64,000 bases of DNA from Thermovenabulum sp049701175. GTDB taxonomy: Bacteria > Bacillota > Thermosediminibacteria > Thermosediminibacterales > Thermosediminibacteraceae. This document shows positions 8,658-17,215 of this stretch, in pieces; the stretch's first letter is position 1, and each line of letters starts with the position of its first letter. The notes beneath the pieces were generated by a model, which was not told the DNA's origin, searched no databases, and was given only the letters and a program-made list of their open reading frames with translations. The DNA lies in the NCBI RefSeq assembly GCF_049701175.1, contig NZ_JBNATW010000010.1:12287-76286 (forward strand), in the 5' to 3' direction. Position numbers and translations under genes: made by a program.

Positions 8658-8752
8658 CAATACCGCCTGCCGGGAGATGGCACGTAAAAAAAGGCGGACT
8701 AAAAATATCCCGGTTATCCGAACAATTTCCTTTTATAAAAGTTCGGGTATTG
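8658..8752 (+). promoter_or_regulatory. Structured 5' leader of the nitrilase gene (riboswitch-like)
   Basis: A 7-bp closing helix pairs 8658-8664 (CAATACC) with 8746-8752 (GGTATTG). Inside it are a hairpin, GCC 8665-8667 / GGC 8693-8695 stacked on TGCC 8668-8671 / GGCA 8679-8682, and a second hairpin CCGAAC 8718-8723 / GTTCGG 8741-8746. The loop-side CCGGG 8670-8674 can also pair with CCCGG 8709-8713, a pseudoknot. The start codon at 8770 lies 17 nt beyond the closing helix. The fold does not match a riboswitch consensus I can recall. Confidence 0.4.
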
Positions 8753-8769
8753 TTGGGAATTTACAATTT

Positions 8770-9585
8770 ATGAGCGACAAAAAAGAGAGTTTAAAAGTGG
8801 CTTTAATACAATTGCAAATAGAAGATGGAAGGGTTGAGAATAATATAAATAGAGTTTTGAATAAAATAAAGGAAGCTTTGGACCATAACAAAAATATAGA
8901 TGTTGTGGTTTTGCCTGAAATGTGGAATACAGGATACGACTTGAAAAATCTTAATAATATTGCTGATGAAGAAGGAAAACCTTCTATAGAAAAGCTAAAG
9001 GAATTGGCTAAAAATTATGCTGTGAATATTGTTGCTGGCTCCATTGCAGATAAACGGGAAGAGGAAGGCAGTAAAAAGATTTATAATTCTTCTTATATAA
9101 TAAATCGCTTCGGCGAAGTTATGGCAAGATACGATAAAGTGCACCTTTTCAGGCTTATGAATGAAGATAAATATCTTGCATCAGGAAGTAAAATAGCTAC
9201 CTTTGAAATTGACGGAATAAAATGTGGCGTAATTATTTGCTATGATCTTCGTTTCCCGGAATTTATTAGAAAAATAGCCCTCGAAGGTATAAAGGTGCTT
9301 TTTGTTCCTGCTCAATGGCCCATGCCCCGGGACAAACACTGGAGGCTATTAAATGTTGTAAGGGCAATAGAAAATCAGATTTACGTAATAGGTGTAAACA
9401 GGGCAGGTAAGCAGGGGAATGTGATTTTTCCGGGAGCATCTTTGATTGTTGACCCGTGGGGCGAAGTAGAGGTTGAGCTTGAGGACAAAGAGTGTGTTTT
9501 TTGCCATACTATTAACCTCGGTAAGATAGAGAAAGTAAGAAGATACCTTCCGGTTTATGAAGACCGAAGGCCGGATTTATATTAA
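8770..9585 (+). CDS. Carbon-nitrogen (nitrilase-superfamily) hydrolase, omega-amidase-like
   Basis: A 271-residue amidase. The Glu-Lys-Cys triad is clear: Glu50 in VVLPEMW, Lys123 in YDKVHLF and Cys157 in ICYDLRFPE. Length and motif context fit the omega-amidase/MtnU-like branch that hydrolyses 2-oxo-acid amides such as 2-oxoglutaramate, but the substrate is not proven by sequence. The frame is open upstream to 8650, yet that part reads as structured leader and does not look like protein; the ATG at 8770 begins the conserved ALIQLQ strand. The ribosome site there is weak (GGGAAT). A small ACT-like regulator gene follows after 18 bp. Confidence 0.87.
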   Translation: MSDKKESLKVALIQLQIEDGRVENNINRVLNKIKEALDHNKNIDVVVLPEMWNTGYDLKNLNNIADEEGKPSIEKLKELAKNYAVNIVAGSIADKREEEGSKKIYNSSYIINRFGEVMARYDKVHLFRLMNEDKYLASGSKIATFEIDGIKCGVIICYDLRFPEFIRKIALEGIKVLFVPAQWPMPRDKHWRLLNVVRAIENQIYVIGVNRAGKQGNVIFPGASLIVDPWGEVEVELEDKECVFCHTINLGKIEKVRRYLPVYEDRRPDLY

Positions 9586-9603
9586 TAAAAAGGAGGCGGT
9601 TTA

Positions 9604-9873
9604 ATGAAATGCCATACCATAATGGGCATCTTGATTGACAACAGAAATGCTTGTGCACCGAAGGTCCAAGAAATATTGACAAAATATGGATGCAACATTA
9701 AAGCTAGATTAGGGCTGCATGAAGTTGATGAGAAACAGTGCTACGACGAGGGGCTAATAATACTTCAGCTTTGCGGCAGTGATGAGGAAATTGAAAACCT
9801 TCAAAAAGAGCTTAATTCTCTTGAACGGGTAAAAGCAAAGAAATTCGTTCTTTCCTTTGATGAGGAGAATTAA
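9604..9873 (+). CDS. TM1266-type iron-only hydrogenase system regulator
   Basis: An 89-residue ACT-like domain protein. It matches the small family named iron-only hydrogenase system regulator: MGILIDNRN near the start, VQEILTKYG, then R-LGLHEVDE and LIILQLCGS. Related proteins are found near [FeFe]-hydrogenase maturation genes, but no hydrogenase gene lies in this window. AGGAGG precedes ATG 9604. Its stop codon overlaps that of splB on the other strand by 4 bp (the TTAA at 9870-9873). The regulated target is unknown. Confidence 0.8.
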   Translation: MKCHTIMGILIDNRNACAPKVQEILTKYGCNIKARLGLHEVDEKQCYDEGLIILQLCGSDEEIENLQKELNSLERVKAKKFVLSFDEEN

Positions 9874-10892
9874 ACAAAATAAAGGATATTGTGTGCCGGG
9901 AAATACTCCCGGATTTTTTCTTCAAAGAAGTTTTTCAATTCCTCCATTTTTTCCTTGGGATAAAGGTATTTTCCGTAACCGAACTGTCCGAATTTGAAAA
10001 TCCTTTCCCCTTCTTCTAAAGGTAATTTGGTCCGCGGGAAAACCTCCAAAATGTTCTTCTTTGCCCTTGCTGTAAATCTATAAGTAATAAGCTCAAATTC
10101 AATAGTTTTATTGTAGTTTTGAAAGCACTTGGCTAATTTGAAAAGCATTTTATCATATTCGTATTCCCAACCGGGATAGTGAAAAATGGGTCCTATCATG
10201 AACCCCAGTTTGTAATCTGCTTTTGCAACCTTTAAGGCAGCATTAATCCTCCCATCTAAAGATGGAGTTTTATGTTCAAACTGTTTTATAATACTTTCGG
10301 AATTTATACTGAAGCGTATCGTTGTTTTCTGATTATGTTCAACATCAAGTAAGGAATCTACATTTGAAAATTTGGTTACAAACCTGAAATACCCGTATCC
10401 CTCCTTGCTGAAAAATTCAATGGTTTTCTTAAGGGAATCGGTGTAGGGTTCAACAGGGAGGGGGTCCGAAGTGGCAGACCCTTCAAAAAAAGTAATTTCA
10501 GGAACCCTTTTTTCAATATATTTTTTTGCTTTTTTAAGGATTTCCTCAATGTTTACATAAACCCTTATATAGGGTTTTTTGCCAAGTGTGGTATTTAAAT
10601 AACAGTATTCGCACTCTCCTACACAGCTTGTTACAAGGGGAAGTTGAAAATGGGCGGATGGCTTGCAGCTTTCAAAATCAAGGGTACGGCGAATTCCGAC
10701 CACTAAAGTCCTTTTTGCCTCAAAGAATGCCTCCTGAGGTGTTTTCCCGGGGATTCCCGTTATCCTATTATGAGACCCTATTATTTCGGTATCAACACCG
10801 AGTTCCTGCATCTTTAAATAAATTTTTTTCCCCATAGGGTAGTCTAATGCTTCTTTTTCAAAAAATGCCCTTTTAGGAATAAATACGTACAT
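9870..10892 (-). CDS. splB: Spore photoproduct lyase, SplB
   Basis: A 340-residue radical-SAM enzyme that reverses the thymine dimer (spore photoproduct) formed in UV-irradiated spore DNA. The [4Fe-4S] motif is C90-x3-C94-x2-C97 (CVGECEYC), followed by YLNTT and KPYIRVYVN, as in SP lyases. The conserved block FFEGSATSDPLPVEPYT covers the position where Bacillus enzymes have the hydrogen-donor Cys (Cys141 in B. subtilis); here residue 140 is Ala. Cys76 (FESCKPS) is another Cys ahead of the cluster. Length and the C-terminal KFGQFGYGKYLYPKE are normal. It marks the organism as a probable spore former. It is divergent from rtcB. Confidence 0.93.
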   Translation of the reverse strand: MYVFIPKRAFFEKEALDYPMGKKIYLKMQELGVDTEIIGSHNRITGIPGKTPQEAFFEAKRTLVVGIRRTLDFESCKPSAHFQLPLVTSCVGECEYCYLNTTLGKKPYIRVYVNIEEILKKAKKYIEKRVPEITFFEGSATSDPLPVEPYTDSLKKTIEFFSKEGYGYFRFVTKFSNVDSLLDVEHNQKTTIRFSINSESIIKQFEHKTPSLDGRINAALKVAKADYKLGFMIGPIFHYPGWEYEYDKMLFKLAKCFQNYNKTIEFELITYRFTARAKKNILEVFPRTKLPLEEGERIFKFGQFGYGKYLYPKEKMEELKNFFEEKIREYFPAHNILYFV

Positions 10893-10973
10893 AGGTATCC
10901 CTCCATAAGTATTTTTCCCTTTTCTTTATTGAGTGTTTCAGTTAATATTGTCTTTAAGGGAGGTATATTTACT

Positions 10974-12407
10974 ATGAAGGAAAAACTGAGAAAGATATCA
11001 ACGAACCTGTACGAGTTTGAAAATGAAGAAAATAAAATAAAAATAAATGTGTATTTAAGTGAAAGGCTTTTCAATGATTTTGTAGAGGATGAATCTTTAA
11101 AGCAGCTTTACAATGCTTCCATGTTGAAAGGAGTTGTAAGCCCTGTAATAGGGATGCCTGACATCCATACGGGTTTTGGGCTCCCCATAGGGGGTGTGAT
11201 GGCAACCGACTGGGAAGAAGGTGTGGTGTCTGCCGGAGCGGTGGGGATGGACATTAACTGCGGGGTGAGGTTGATTACTACAAATATTCCTGCGGAGGAA
11301 TTGACAAGAGAACGTTTAAAAAAAATATTGGAATTAATTTCGGAATACGTGCCTTCAGGAGTAGGCAAATCCAGTGCAATAAAGGCTTTTAGAAAACCGG
11401 ATTTGGAAGCAATAGCTTCGGTGGGTGTCAAACATTTCATCGATGCGGGGTTTGGGCGAAAGGAAGATCTTTTTAGGATTGAAGATAATGGATGCATAAC
11501 CTTTGCGGATGCGAATTGTGTGCCTAAAACTGCAAGGGAAAGAGCGGATCAACTCTGCACAATAGGAGGAGGCAACCATTTTATTGAAATAGGAAAAATC
11601 AGTAATATCTTTGATGAAAAAACCGCCGAATACTTTGGATTGAAAAAGGGCTTTGTTTATGTGCTTATACATACAGGTAGCAGGGGATTGGGTCACCAGA
11701 TATGCACCGATTTTTCTAAAAGAATGTGGGAAAATCAGGATAAAAATGGAACGAAAGCTCCGGTTAAAGGACTTGCCTGCGCACCCATTCATTCGGAGGA
11801 CGGGCAAAAATACTTGGGTGCAATGGGGGCTGCTGCGAATTACGCTTTTTGCAACAGGCAGCTAATAACTTATTTTATAAGGGAGGCTTTTTGCAAAGTT
11901 TTTAAAAAAGATGAAAAGGAATTAGGGCTCAACATTTTATACGATGTTGCCCATAATATTGCAAAAAAAGAAAAACACAATGGGAGATGGCTTTTGGTCC
12001 ATAGAAAGGGAGCCACAAGGGCATTGCCCGCTGGCCATCCGGATAATCCTTTGATTTTTAAAGAAACCGGACATCCAGCAATAATTCCCGGAAGCATGGG
12101 AACGGCGTCTTATGTACTTATAGGACTGAAAGCTATTAGTGCGACTTTCAATTCGGTAAATCACGGTGCAGGCAGGGTAATGTCACGAAAAAAAGCAAAG
12201 GAGGAATTTACAAAAGAAGAGCTTTTAAAACAGCTTGATAATGTCTATATAGCTTCAAAGGACTTAAAGGCCCTTCTTGATGAAGCGCCGCTGGCATATA
12301 AGGATATAGATGAGGTGGTAAATACCCTTGTGGAAGCGGGACTTACACAACCTATTGTGAGGTTAAAGCCAATGGGAGTACTCAAAGGGGAAGGAGAAGA
12401 ATCATAG
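10974..12407 (+). CDS. rtcB: RtcB family RNA ligase
   Basis: A 477-residue Mn2+/GTP-dependent RNA ligase that joins 3'-phosphate (or 2',3'-cyclic phosphate) to 5'-OH ends in RNA repair. The active-site block GMPDIHTGFGLPIGGV is followed by GMDINCGVRL with metal ligands Asp93 and Cys96. Downstream are GGGNHFIEIG, HTGSRGLGHQ, DVAHNIAKKE and the guanylate-binding HGAGRVMSRKKA near the C-terminus. The ATG at 10974 is preceded by GGGAGG; an in-frame ATG at 10929 has no ribosome site. No RtcA cyclase or Archease gene is adjacent. Confidence 0.95.
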   Translation: MKEKLRKISTNLYEFENEENKIKINVYLSERLFNDFVEDESLKQLYNASMLKGVVSPVIGMPDIHTGFGLPIGGVMATDWEEGVVSAGAVGMDINCGVRLITTNIPAEELTRERLKKILELISEYVPSGVGKSSAIKAFRKPDLEAIASVGVKHFIDAGFGRKEDLFRIEDNGCITFADANCVPKTARERADQLCTIGGGNHFIEIGKISNIFDEKTAEYFGLKKGFVYVLIHTGSRGLGHQICTDFSKRMWENQDKNGTKAPVKGLACAPIHSEDGQKYLGAMGAAANYAFCNRQLITYFIREAFCKVFKKDEKELGLNILYDVAHNIAKKEKHNGRWLLVHRKGATRALPAGHPDNPLIFKETGHPAIIPGSMGTASYVLIGLKAISATFNSVNHGAGRVMSRKKAKEEFTKEELLKQLDNVYIASKDLKALLDEAPLAYKDIDEVVNTLVEAGLTQPIVRLKPMGVLKGEGEES

Positions 12408-12518
12408 GATTTTTTTAATTTTTTTATAATTAAAGAAGGTTTATAAAAAAAATCATAGAAATATAATATAAGGATAAAAATATATAATTAAATTAGAATT
12501 TTCGGAGGTGATATATTG

Positions 12519-14291
12519 ATGAAGACAAAAAAAATCGTTGTGCTTGGAGGAGGATTTGGGGGGTTAACTGCTGCACTTACACTTAATAAGCTTTTTAAAA
12601 AAAGTAAGGATGTAGAGCTTTACCTTATTAACCGATCGAAAGACCAGATTTACTTAACTCAGCTTCACGAAGTAGCGGGAAGGAGAATAAAGCCAGAGGG
12701 TGTATGTTATCCTTTAGATATTGCCCTTGAAGAAACAAAGGTAGAACTCATCATTGACGATATAAAGGACTTTGACCTCAACAATAGGCTGTTAATAGGA
12801 GAAAAGGGCGAATATTATTTTGATTACCTCCTTTTAGCCTGTGGAAGTGAGCCGGAATTCTTTAACATCCCCGGAATGAAGGAAAATTCTTTCACATTGT
12901 GGTCCTACGAAGATGCAGTAAAGATAAGGCAGCATATTGAAGAAATGTTTGAAAGGGCAAAAGAAGAAAAGGATTTAGACAAAAGAAGGGAATTATTGAC
13001 CTTTGTGGTAGGTGGCGGAGGATTTACCGGTATTGAAATGATCGGTGAACTTGTTGAATGGGTTGAAGAATTATCAAAAAAAGGTGAAATAAGGAAAGAA
13101 GAAGTATCTTTAATAGTTGTTGAAGCCCTTCCCAAAATTTTACCCAATCTCGACGAATCATTGATTAACGTATCCAAAAATTATCTTGAAAGACACAATG
13201 TAAGAATTCTCACTAATTCCCCTATTGTAAAGGTTGAAGAAGACAAGGTGGTTTTAAAAACCGGGGAAGAGATAAAAACCCGCACCCTTATATGGACGGG
13301 AGGAGTAAGGGGAAGCAGCATTGCATCGAAACTTGGATTGCAGACGGGTGGAAGAGGAAGAATTGTCGTAAACGAATTTATGGAAACAAGTGAAAAGGGC
13401 ATCTACGCTATAGGTGATGTTGCTTTTTACACCGATGAAAAAAAGAACGTGATGCCTGCTTTGGTAGAATCTGCTATGCAGTCAGGACAATGTGCTGCTT
13501 ACAACATTTACGCAGATATTACCGGTAAGAGTAAAAAGCCTTTGAAGCTTAACCTCCACGGCAATATGGTTTCTCTCGGAGAAAAATACTGCGTGGCTCA
13601 AGTTATGGGGATGAAACTCACTGGATTCCCAGCAAAATTCATAAAGCATGCGGCAGATATGCACTATCTATACCTTGTCGGGGGATTCGGCTTTGTCAAG
13701 GAATACTTTAGAAAGCAGTTTTTTGAAAAACTAAGGGATAGGTCTTATATAATCGAGAATGTGACTGTTAACACAAGTTTAATCTGGCTTGCGATTTTAA
13801 GGATATACTTGGGTTACAGATGGCTTATGTCGGGAATAGAAAAGGTGCATGCGGGCTGGCTTTCCGAAGGTACAAAACTTGTAGCCGGAGCTTCTACAAG
13901 TCCCATAGGACCCAATACTCCTGAGTGGTATGCCCATTTTGTAGAAAAATTTATTTTTCCTCATGCATTGTTTTTCCAGACGGTTATTACGCTTTCAGAG
14001 CTTACCATCGGTGTCTGCTTAATTTTGGGCTTATTTACAAGCCTTGCAGCCTTGGGTTCCTTATTTATGCTGCTTAATTTTATGATTTCTGGCTCGGGAG
14101 ATATGTGGTTCTTTATGGTATCCCTTGCGGTGCTCTTCTCGGGAGCGGGGCATTCCTTCGGTATCGATAAATATTTGATTCCAGCCCTAATAAAATTCGG
14201 TAAAAGGGTATTAAGGGGAGGAAAGCCTACATCAAAAGGTGCGCTCTATAGAGGAAAGGGCAATGAATTCAAGGGCACTTTTAACGGATAA
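12519..14291 (+). CDS. NADH:quinone oxidoreductase NDH-2 with C-terminal DoxX-like membrane domain
   Basis: A 590-residue flavoprotein. Residues 1-400 are a type II NADH dehydrogenase: FAD-binding GGGFGGL at about 9-16, NADH-binding VVGGGGFTGIEM at about 165-176, and the FAD-closing IYAIGDVA at about 290. A membrane region from about residue 422 to 560 (RIYLGYRWLMSGIEK, then several hydrophobic helices) resembles DoxX/DoxD proteins. The NDH-2 of the Listeria extracellular electron transfer pathway also has an added C-terminal membrane domain, and the neighbours here match that pathway. It would pass electrons from NADH to demethylmenaquinone. GGAGG precedes both TTG 12516 and ATG 12519; ATG is preferred. 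The 3' end overlaps the converging prenyl synthase gene by 60 bp. Confidence 0.85.
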   Translation: MKTKKIVVLGGGFGGLTAALTLNKLFKKSKDVELYLINRSKDQIYLTQLHEVAGRRIKPEGVCYPLDIALEETKVELIIDDIKDFDLNNRLLIGEKGEYYFDYLLLACGSEPEFFNIPGMKENSFTLWSYEDAVKIRQHIEEMFERAKEEKDLDKRRELLTFVVGGGGFTGIEMIGELVEWVEELSKKGEIRKEEVSLIVVEALPKILPNLDESLINVSKNYLERHNVRILTNSPIVKVEEDKVVLKTGEEIKTRTLIWTGGVRGSSIASKLGLQTGGRGRIVVNEFMETSEKGIYAIGDVAFYTDEKKNVMPALVESAMQSGQCAAYNIYADITGKSKKPLKLNLHGNMVSLGEKYCVAQVMGMKLTGFPAKFIKHAADMHYLYLVGGFGFVKEYFRKQFFEKLRDRSYIIENVTVNTSLIWLAILRIYLGYRWLMSGIEKVHAGWLSEGTKLVAGASTSPIGPNTPEWYAHFVEKFIFPHALFFQTVITLSELTIGVCLILGLFTSLAALGSLFMLLNFMISGSGDMWFFMVSLAVLFSGAGHSFGIDKYLIPALIKFGKRVLRGGKPTSKGALYRGKGNEFKGTFNG

Positions 14292-15197
14292 ATTTTCGAC
14301 TTGAGACAAATTACTAATGGACCTATCCAAGAATTTTTTGGCAATTTGTTTTGAGTAGTCAATGGCACCCGATTCACGCACAATTTTTACAATTTGGGAA
14401 GAAGAATCCTTTCCGCTTTTTATATCTTCAATCAATTCCAAAAGCACCTTATTATAATCAGGCAATGATATTGCGTAAAGAAGGGGTAAGGTTATTACCC
14501 CTTCTTTTATGTCATTTCCAGGGCTTTTACCGAGCACTTCCATTTGTCCTGTAAAATCCAAGATGTCATCAATTATTTGGAAGGCCATACCGAAATTTAT
14601 CCCATAGTTTTTCAAAGCGGTTATTGTTTCATTTTTTGAGCTGGAAATTATTGCTCCCACCTCACAGCTCAGTCCAAAAAGCAGAGCTGTTTTTTTCTTA
14701 ACCCTTTTTAAGTAATCGGCAAAGGAAATTATTTTAAAATTCTGCTCTTTTTGCTTTATTTCTCCTATAACCATTTTTTCCAATACCCTTGAAAATCTAT
14801 TTATAATGTCGAAGTCCTTTATGGAGTTTAAAAAATTAAAGGCTTTAATAAGAACATAATCGCCTGCATAAACAGCGGCATCTTTTCCGAAAAGGGATTG
14901 AAGGGTAGGCAATCCCCTTCTAAGCTTGGAATCATCCACAATATCGTCGTGAATAAGGGTAGCAGAGTGTATTAGTTCTACTGCGCAGGCAAGATTTATG
15001 GCTTTGACTTTGTCGTAATTTTTTCCGCATTTTGCACAAAGGAGCAGAAGAATAGGCCTTAACCTTTTTCCCCCGTTTAAAACGGTATTTTTTACTGCTT
15101 CAGAAATGAGGCCGAAATTAGCGCTGAATTGTTTTTTTAGCAAAGAATCCATTTCTTTAATTTCATCTTGAATAATATCAATGGCGAAATATGACAT
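14232..15197 (-). CDS. Polyprenyl diphosphate synthase (heptaprenyl type, DmkB-like)
   Basis: A 321-residue trans-isoprenyl diphosphate synthase that builds the isoprenoid tail of a menaquinone. The first Asp-rich motif is DDIVD at residues 84-88 followed by RRG. The second is in FQIIDDILDF at about 210-219. GGKRLRP at about 42-48 binds isopentenyl diphosphate. It lies with an NDH-2, a flavin lipoprotein and a UbiA enzyme, which suggests it supplies the dedicated quinone of that electron-transfer pathway and is not the general cellular one; this is inference from context. ATG 15197 follows AGAGAGG. Its last 60 bp overlap the NDH-2 gene on the other strand. Confidence 0.88.
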   Translation of the reverse strand: MSYFAIDIIQDEIKEMDSLLKKQFSANFGLISEAVKNTVLNGGKRLRPILLLLCAKCGKNYDKVKAINLACAVELIHSATLIHDDIVDDSKLRRGLPTLQSLFGKDAAVYAGDYVLIKAFNFLNSIKDFDIINRFSRVLEKMVIGEIKQKEQNFKIISFADYLKRVKKKTALLFGLSCEVGAIISSSKNETITALKNYGINFGMAFQIIDDILDFTGQMEVLGKSPGNDIKEGVITLPLLYAISLPDYNKVLLELIEDIKSGKDSSSQIVKIVRESGAIDYSKQIAKKFLDRSISNLSQVENLSVKSALEFIALSSIERTF

Positions 15198-15284
15198 ATA
15201 AAAACCTCTCTTTTAAATTAAAATTAATCCATATTGAAATAGTTTATCATAAAAAAGTCATAAAAAATCAACTTTGAAATAGTT

Positions 15285-15322
15285 TTTAAAAAAATTGAAG
15301 GCATAGGTTATATGCCTTCAAT
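15285..15322 (-). terminator. Intrinsic terminator of the flavin lipoprotein gene
   Basis: A perfect 12-bp stem ATTGAAGGCATA (15294-15305) / TATGCCTTCAAT (15311-15322) with a 5-nt loop, followed on the minus strand by a run of U from 15294 downwards. It separates the lipoprotein gene from the prenyl synthase gene. Confidence 0.85.
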
Positions 15323-15360
15323 TTACTTACTAAATACAATTAATCTTAATTTTTAAAAAT

Positions 15361-16188
15361 TTATTTTGCAAAGGACAACGCTTCTGAAACCAATGTCTTG
15401 AATTTTTCTGTAGTATGGGTTGCACCTGTCACCTTATCAACAGCAGCGGGATCTTGTTTTTCGATTAAGGATTTGCTTAATGATTCATACGCTTTTGTCG
15501 GGGTCATTTTTGTTTGTGCTTCCATATTCTTTGCGTAATCCGCGTTGGAGAGCTTGTAATTGGTGTTGTCATCCTTATTTATTTCATCCCAAAATACGGA
15601 GGAAATCTTTCCATCTTTTACAATTACTGCAACCATTGCCTTCCAGCCGTGGTCATCAAATTCTTTTTCTATAGCCTTGTAGAGCCCATCTTTGTATTGT
15701 CCTTGTGAGGTTACAGGATTCTTTAGAGCTTCGGCAACGATAGTTTTAAAATCTTGAACGGTGTGGGTTGCACCGGTTACCGCATCCACTTCATCGACTT
15801 TTTGTTTTGATATCAATGAATTTGCTAAAGCTGTAGCTGCATCAAGAGGTGTAGTATTAGTTTTTGCCTTCATATTTTTTGCATATTCGGCATCAAAGGT
15901 CTTAAGTTTTCCATCTTTGTTTATGTAGTCGAAAAATACATTGGTAATTTTCCCATCTTTAACAATAACCGTAGCCATTGGTTTCCAGCCGTGATCATCA
16001 AAATCCTTTGCTTCAGCATAGTATACCCCGTCTTTTAATGTTTCCTGAGAAGGTTGAGCTTGCTGTTGCTCTTGTGGTTGCTGCTGTTGTTGCTGTTGCT
16101 GCTGCTGGCTTTGATTGGAAGAAGAACAGCCTGCAAGCAACATTGCAACAAGTAAAACACATACAACTGCAGCTATAATTTTTTTCAT
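15361..16188 (-). CDS. Tandem FMN-binding lipoprotein (PplA-like extracellular electron carrier)
   Basis: A 275-residue exported lipoprotein. The signal peptide ends in the lipobox LLAGC (Cys21). A linker of mostly Gln (residues 26-48, with ten Gln in a row) follows, then two similar FMN-binding domains (about 52-155 and 165-272). Each has FDDHGWK-MA/MV-V-IVKDGKI and ends in an ApbE flavinylation motif D-x-x-T-G-A-T, with Thr141 and Thr257 as expected sites of phosphoester-linked FMN. Two domains on a lipid anchor is the design of PplA, the surface electron carrier of Firmicute extracellular electron transfer. The gene has its own terminator and lies between the two quinone-synthesis genes. 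No ApbE gene is in the window. Confidence 0.88.
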   Translation of the reverse strand: MKKIIAAVVCVLLVAMLLAGCSSSNQSQQQQQQQQQQPQEQQQAQPSQETLKDGVYYAEAKDFDDHGWKPMATVIVKDGKITNVFFDYINKDGKLKTFDAEYAKNMKAKTNTTPLDAATALANSLISKQKVDEVDAVTGATHTVQDFKTIVAEALKNPVTSQGQYKDGLYKAIEKEFDDHGWKAMVAVIVKDGKISSVFWDEINKDDNTNYKLSNADYAKNMEAQTKMTPTKAYESLSKSLIEKQDPAAVDKVTGATHTTEKFKTLVSEALSFAK

Positions 16189-16327
16189 AAAATGACCCCC
16201 TTAATTCTATCTATTTATATATTTGAAAATTATTTTATGTTATTAATATATTATACAAAAAATAGAAAAATCCTTCTTTATCCAACCAAAAATTATTTTT
16301 TATAATCACAATCACAAATTGTCGTAT

Positions 16328-17215
16328 TTAGATATATTTAGAAAGTAGCGAAGCTATAATAAGTGTAAGGCCGGTGAGCTGATAGATTTGAACGGTCAGC
16401 GCATTGGCTTCAATAAACCTTGGTATATCGTTTAAATTATTTTTTGCAATTTTTACAGCTTTAATTGAATTCGGAATGGTAATCAAAGGGAGTAAGAACA
16501 AAAATTTTTTTGAATAGACTGCAAGTAAAAGGTCGGCAATGTAAGCCATCGCAAAAAGTAGTGCATAAACCTTTATAGAGCGTTCTTTACCCAGTCTCAC
16601 TACCCAATTTTTCTTATTTCCTTTTTTATCGGCTTCATAGTCCGGAAATTGGTTGACCCATAGGACGTTTGCAATTAAAAATCCTAATATTGTAGATGCA
16701 ATGATGGCTTCTTTTGAGATATTATGAGCTAATACCAAATACATTCCGCAAAGAACAAGGGGACCGAAGGTGATACCTACTGCCAATTCACCGAGACCTC
16801 TGTAGCATAGCATAAAGGGTGGCAAACTGTAAAAAACCGCCAATGCCATGCCTAAAAGCCCTATATAAAATACCTTAGGTTCCCTAAGAAATGAAATAAA
16901 TATCCCTATCGCAGCAGCTGCCGAAAGGGTATAAATTGCGATTTTCTTTGCGTCTTCTACTGTTAAGAGGCCGTCGACTATAGTCTTTTTACCACCACTA
17001 AAGGGAGTCCTTTCATCTGGTGCAATAAAAGTATCAACGCCCGATTTATAGTCTACAACTTCGTTTACTGCATTTTTCCCTATTTCGATTAAATACACCC
17101 CCACTGAGCCCAACAAAAACCAAAAAAGGTTAAACTTATTCTCCATACCATAGGATAGTGCAGCAGCTACGAGCATAGGTACCGTGGAAGCAATCCATAT
17201 TTTTGGGTCAGCCAA
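16328..17215 (-). CDS. UbiA-family prenyltransferase (DmkA/MenA-like)
   Basis: A polytopic membrane prenyltransferase that attaches a polyprenyl chain to an aromatic acceptor, probably 1,4-dihydroxy-2-naphthoate. The first Asp-rich motif is N51-E-V-V-D55-YKSGVD61, and the second NQFPDYEADKKGNKK is at about 187-201. Eight or nine hydrophobic segments follow the UbiA pattern. The TTG at 17215 is the first standard start, but the frame continues upstream with family-like sequence (NPNFWKGFWQLADPK). A strong GGGGG site (17260-17264) sits 8 nt before an in-frame ATA at 17251, so translation may begin there. With the neighbouring NDH-2, prenyl synthase and flavin lipoprotein it fits a demethylmenaquinone branch. 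Confidence 0.87.
   Translation of the reverse strand: MADPKIWIASTVPMLVAAALSYGMENKFNLFWFLLGSVGVYLIEIGKNAVNEVVDYKSGVDTFIAPDERTPFSGGKKTIVDGLLTVEDAKKIAIYTLSAAAAIGIFISFLREPKVFYIGLLGMALAVFYSLPPFMLCYRGLGELAVGITFGPLVLCGMYLVLAHNISKEAIIASTILGFLIANVLWVNQFPDYEADKKGNKKNWVVRLGKERSIKVYALLFAMAYIADLLLAVYSKKFLFLLPLITIPNSIKAVKIAKNNLNDIPRFIEANALTVQIYQLTGLTLIIASLLSKYI

Noticed and set aside
8650..8769. N-terminal extension of the nitrilase
   Set aside because: The translated extension is basic and unrelated to the family, no ribosome site precedes it, and the DNA forms stable helices instead.
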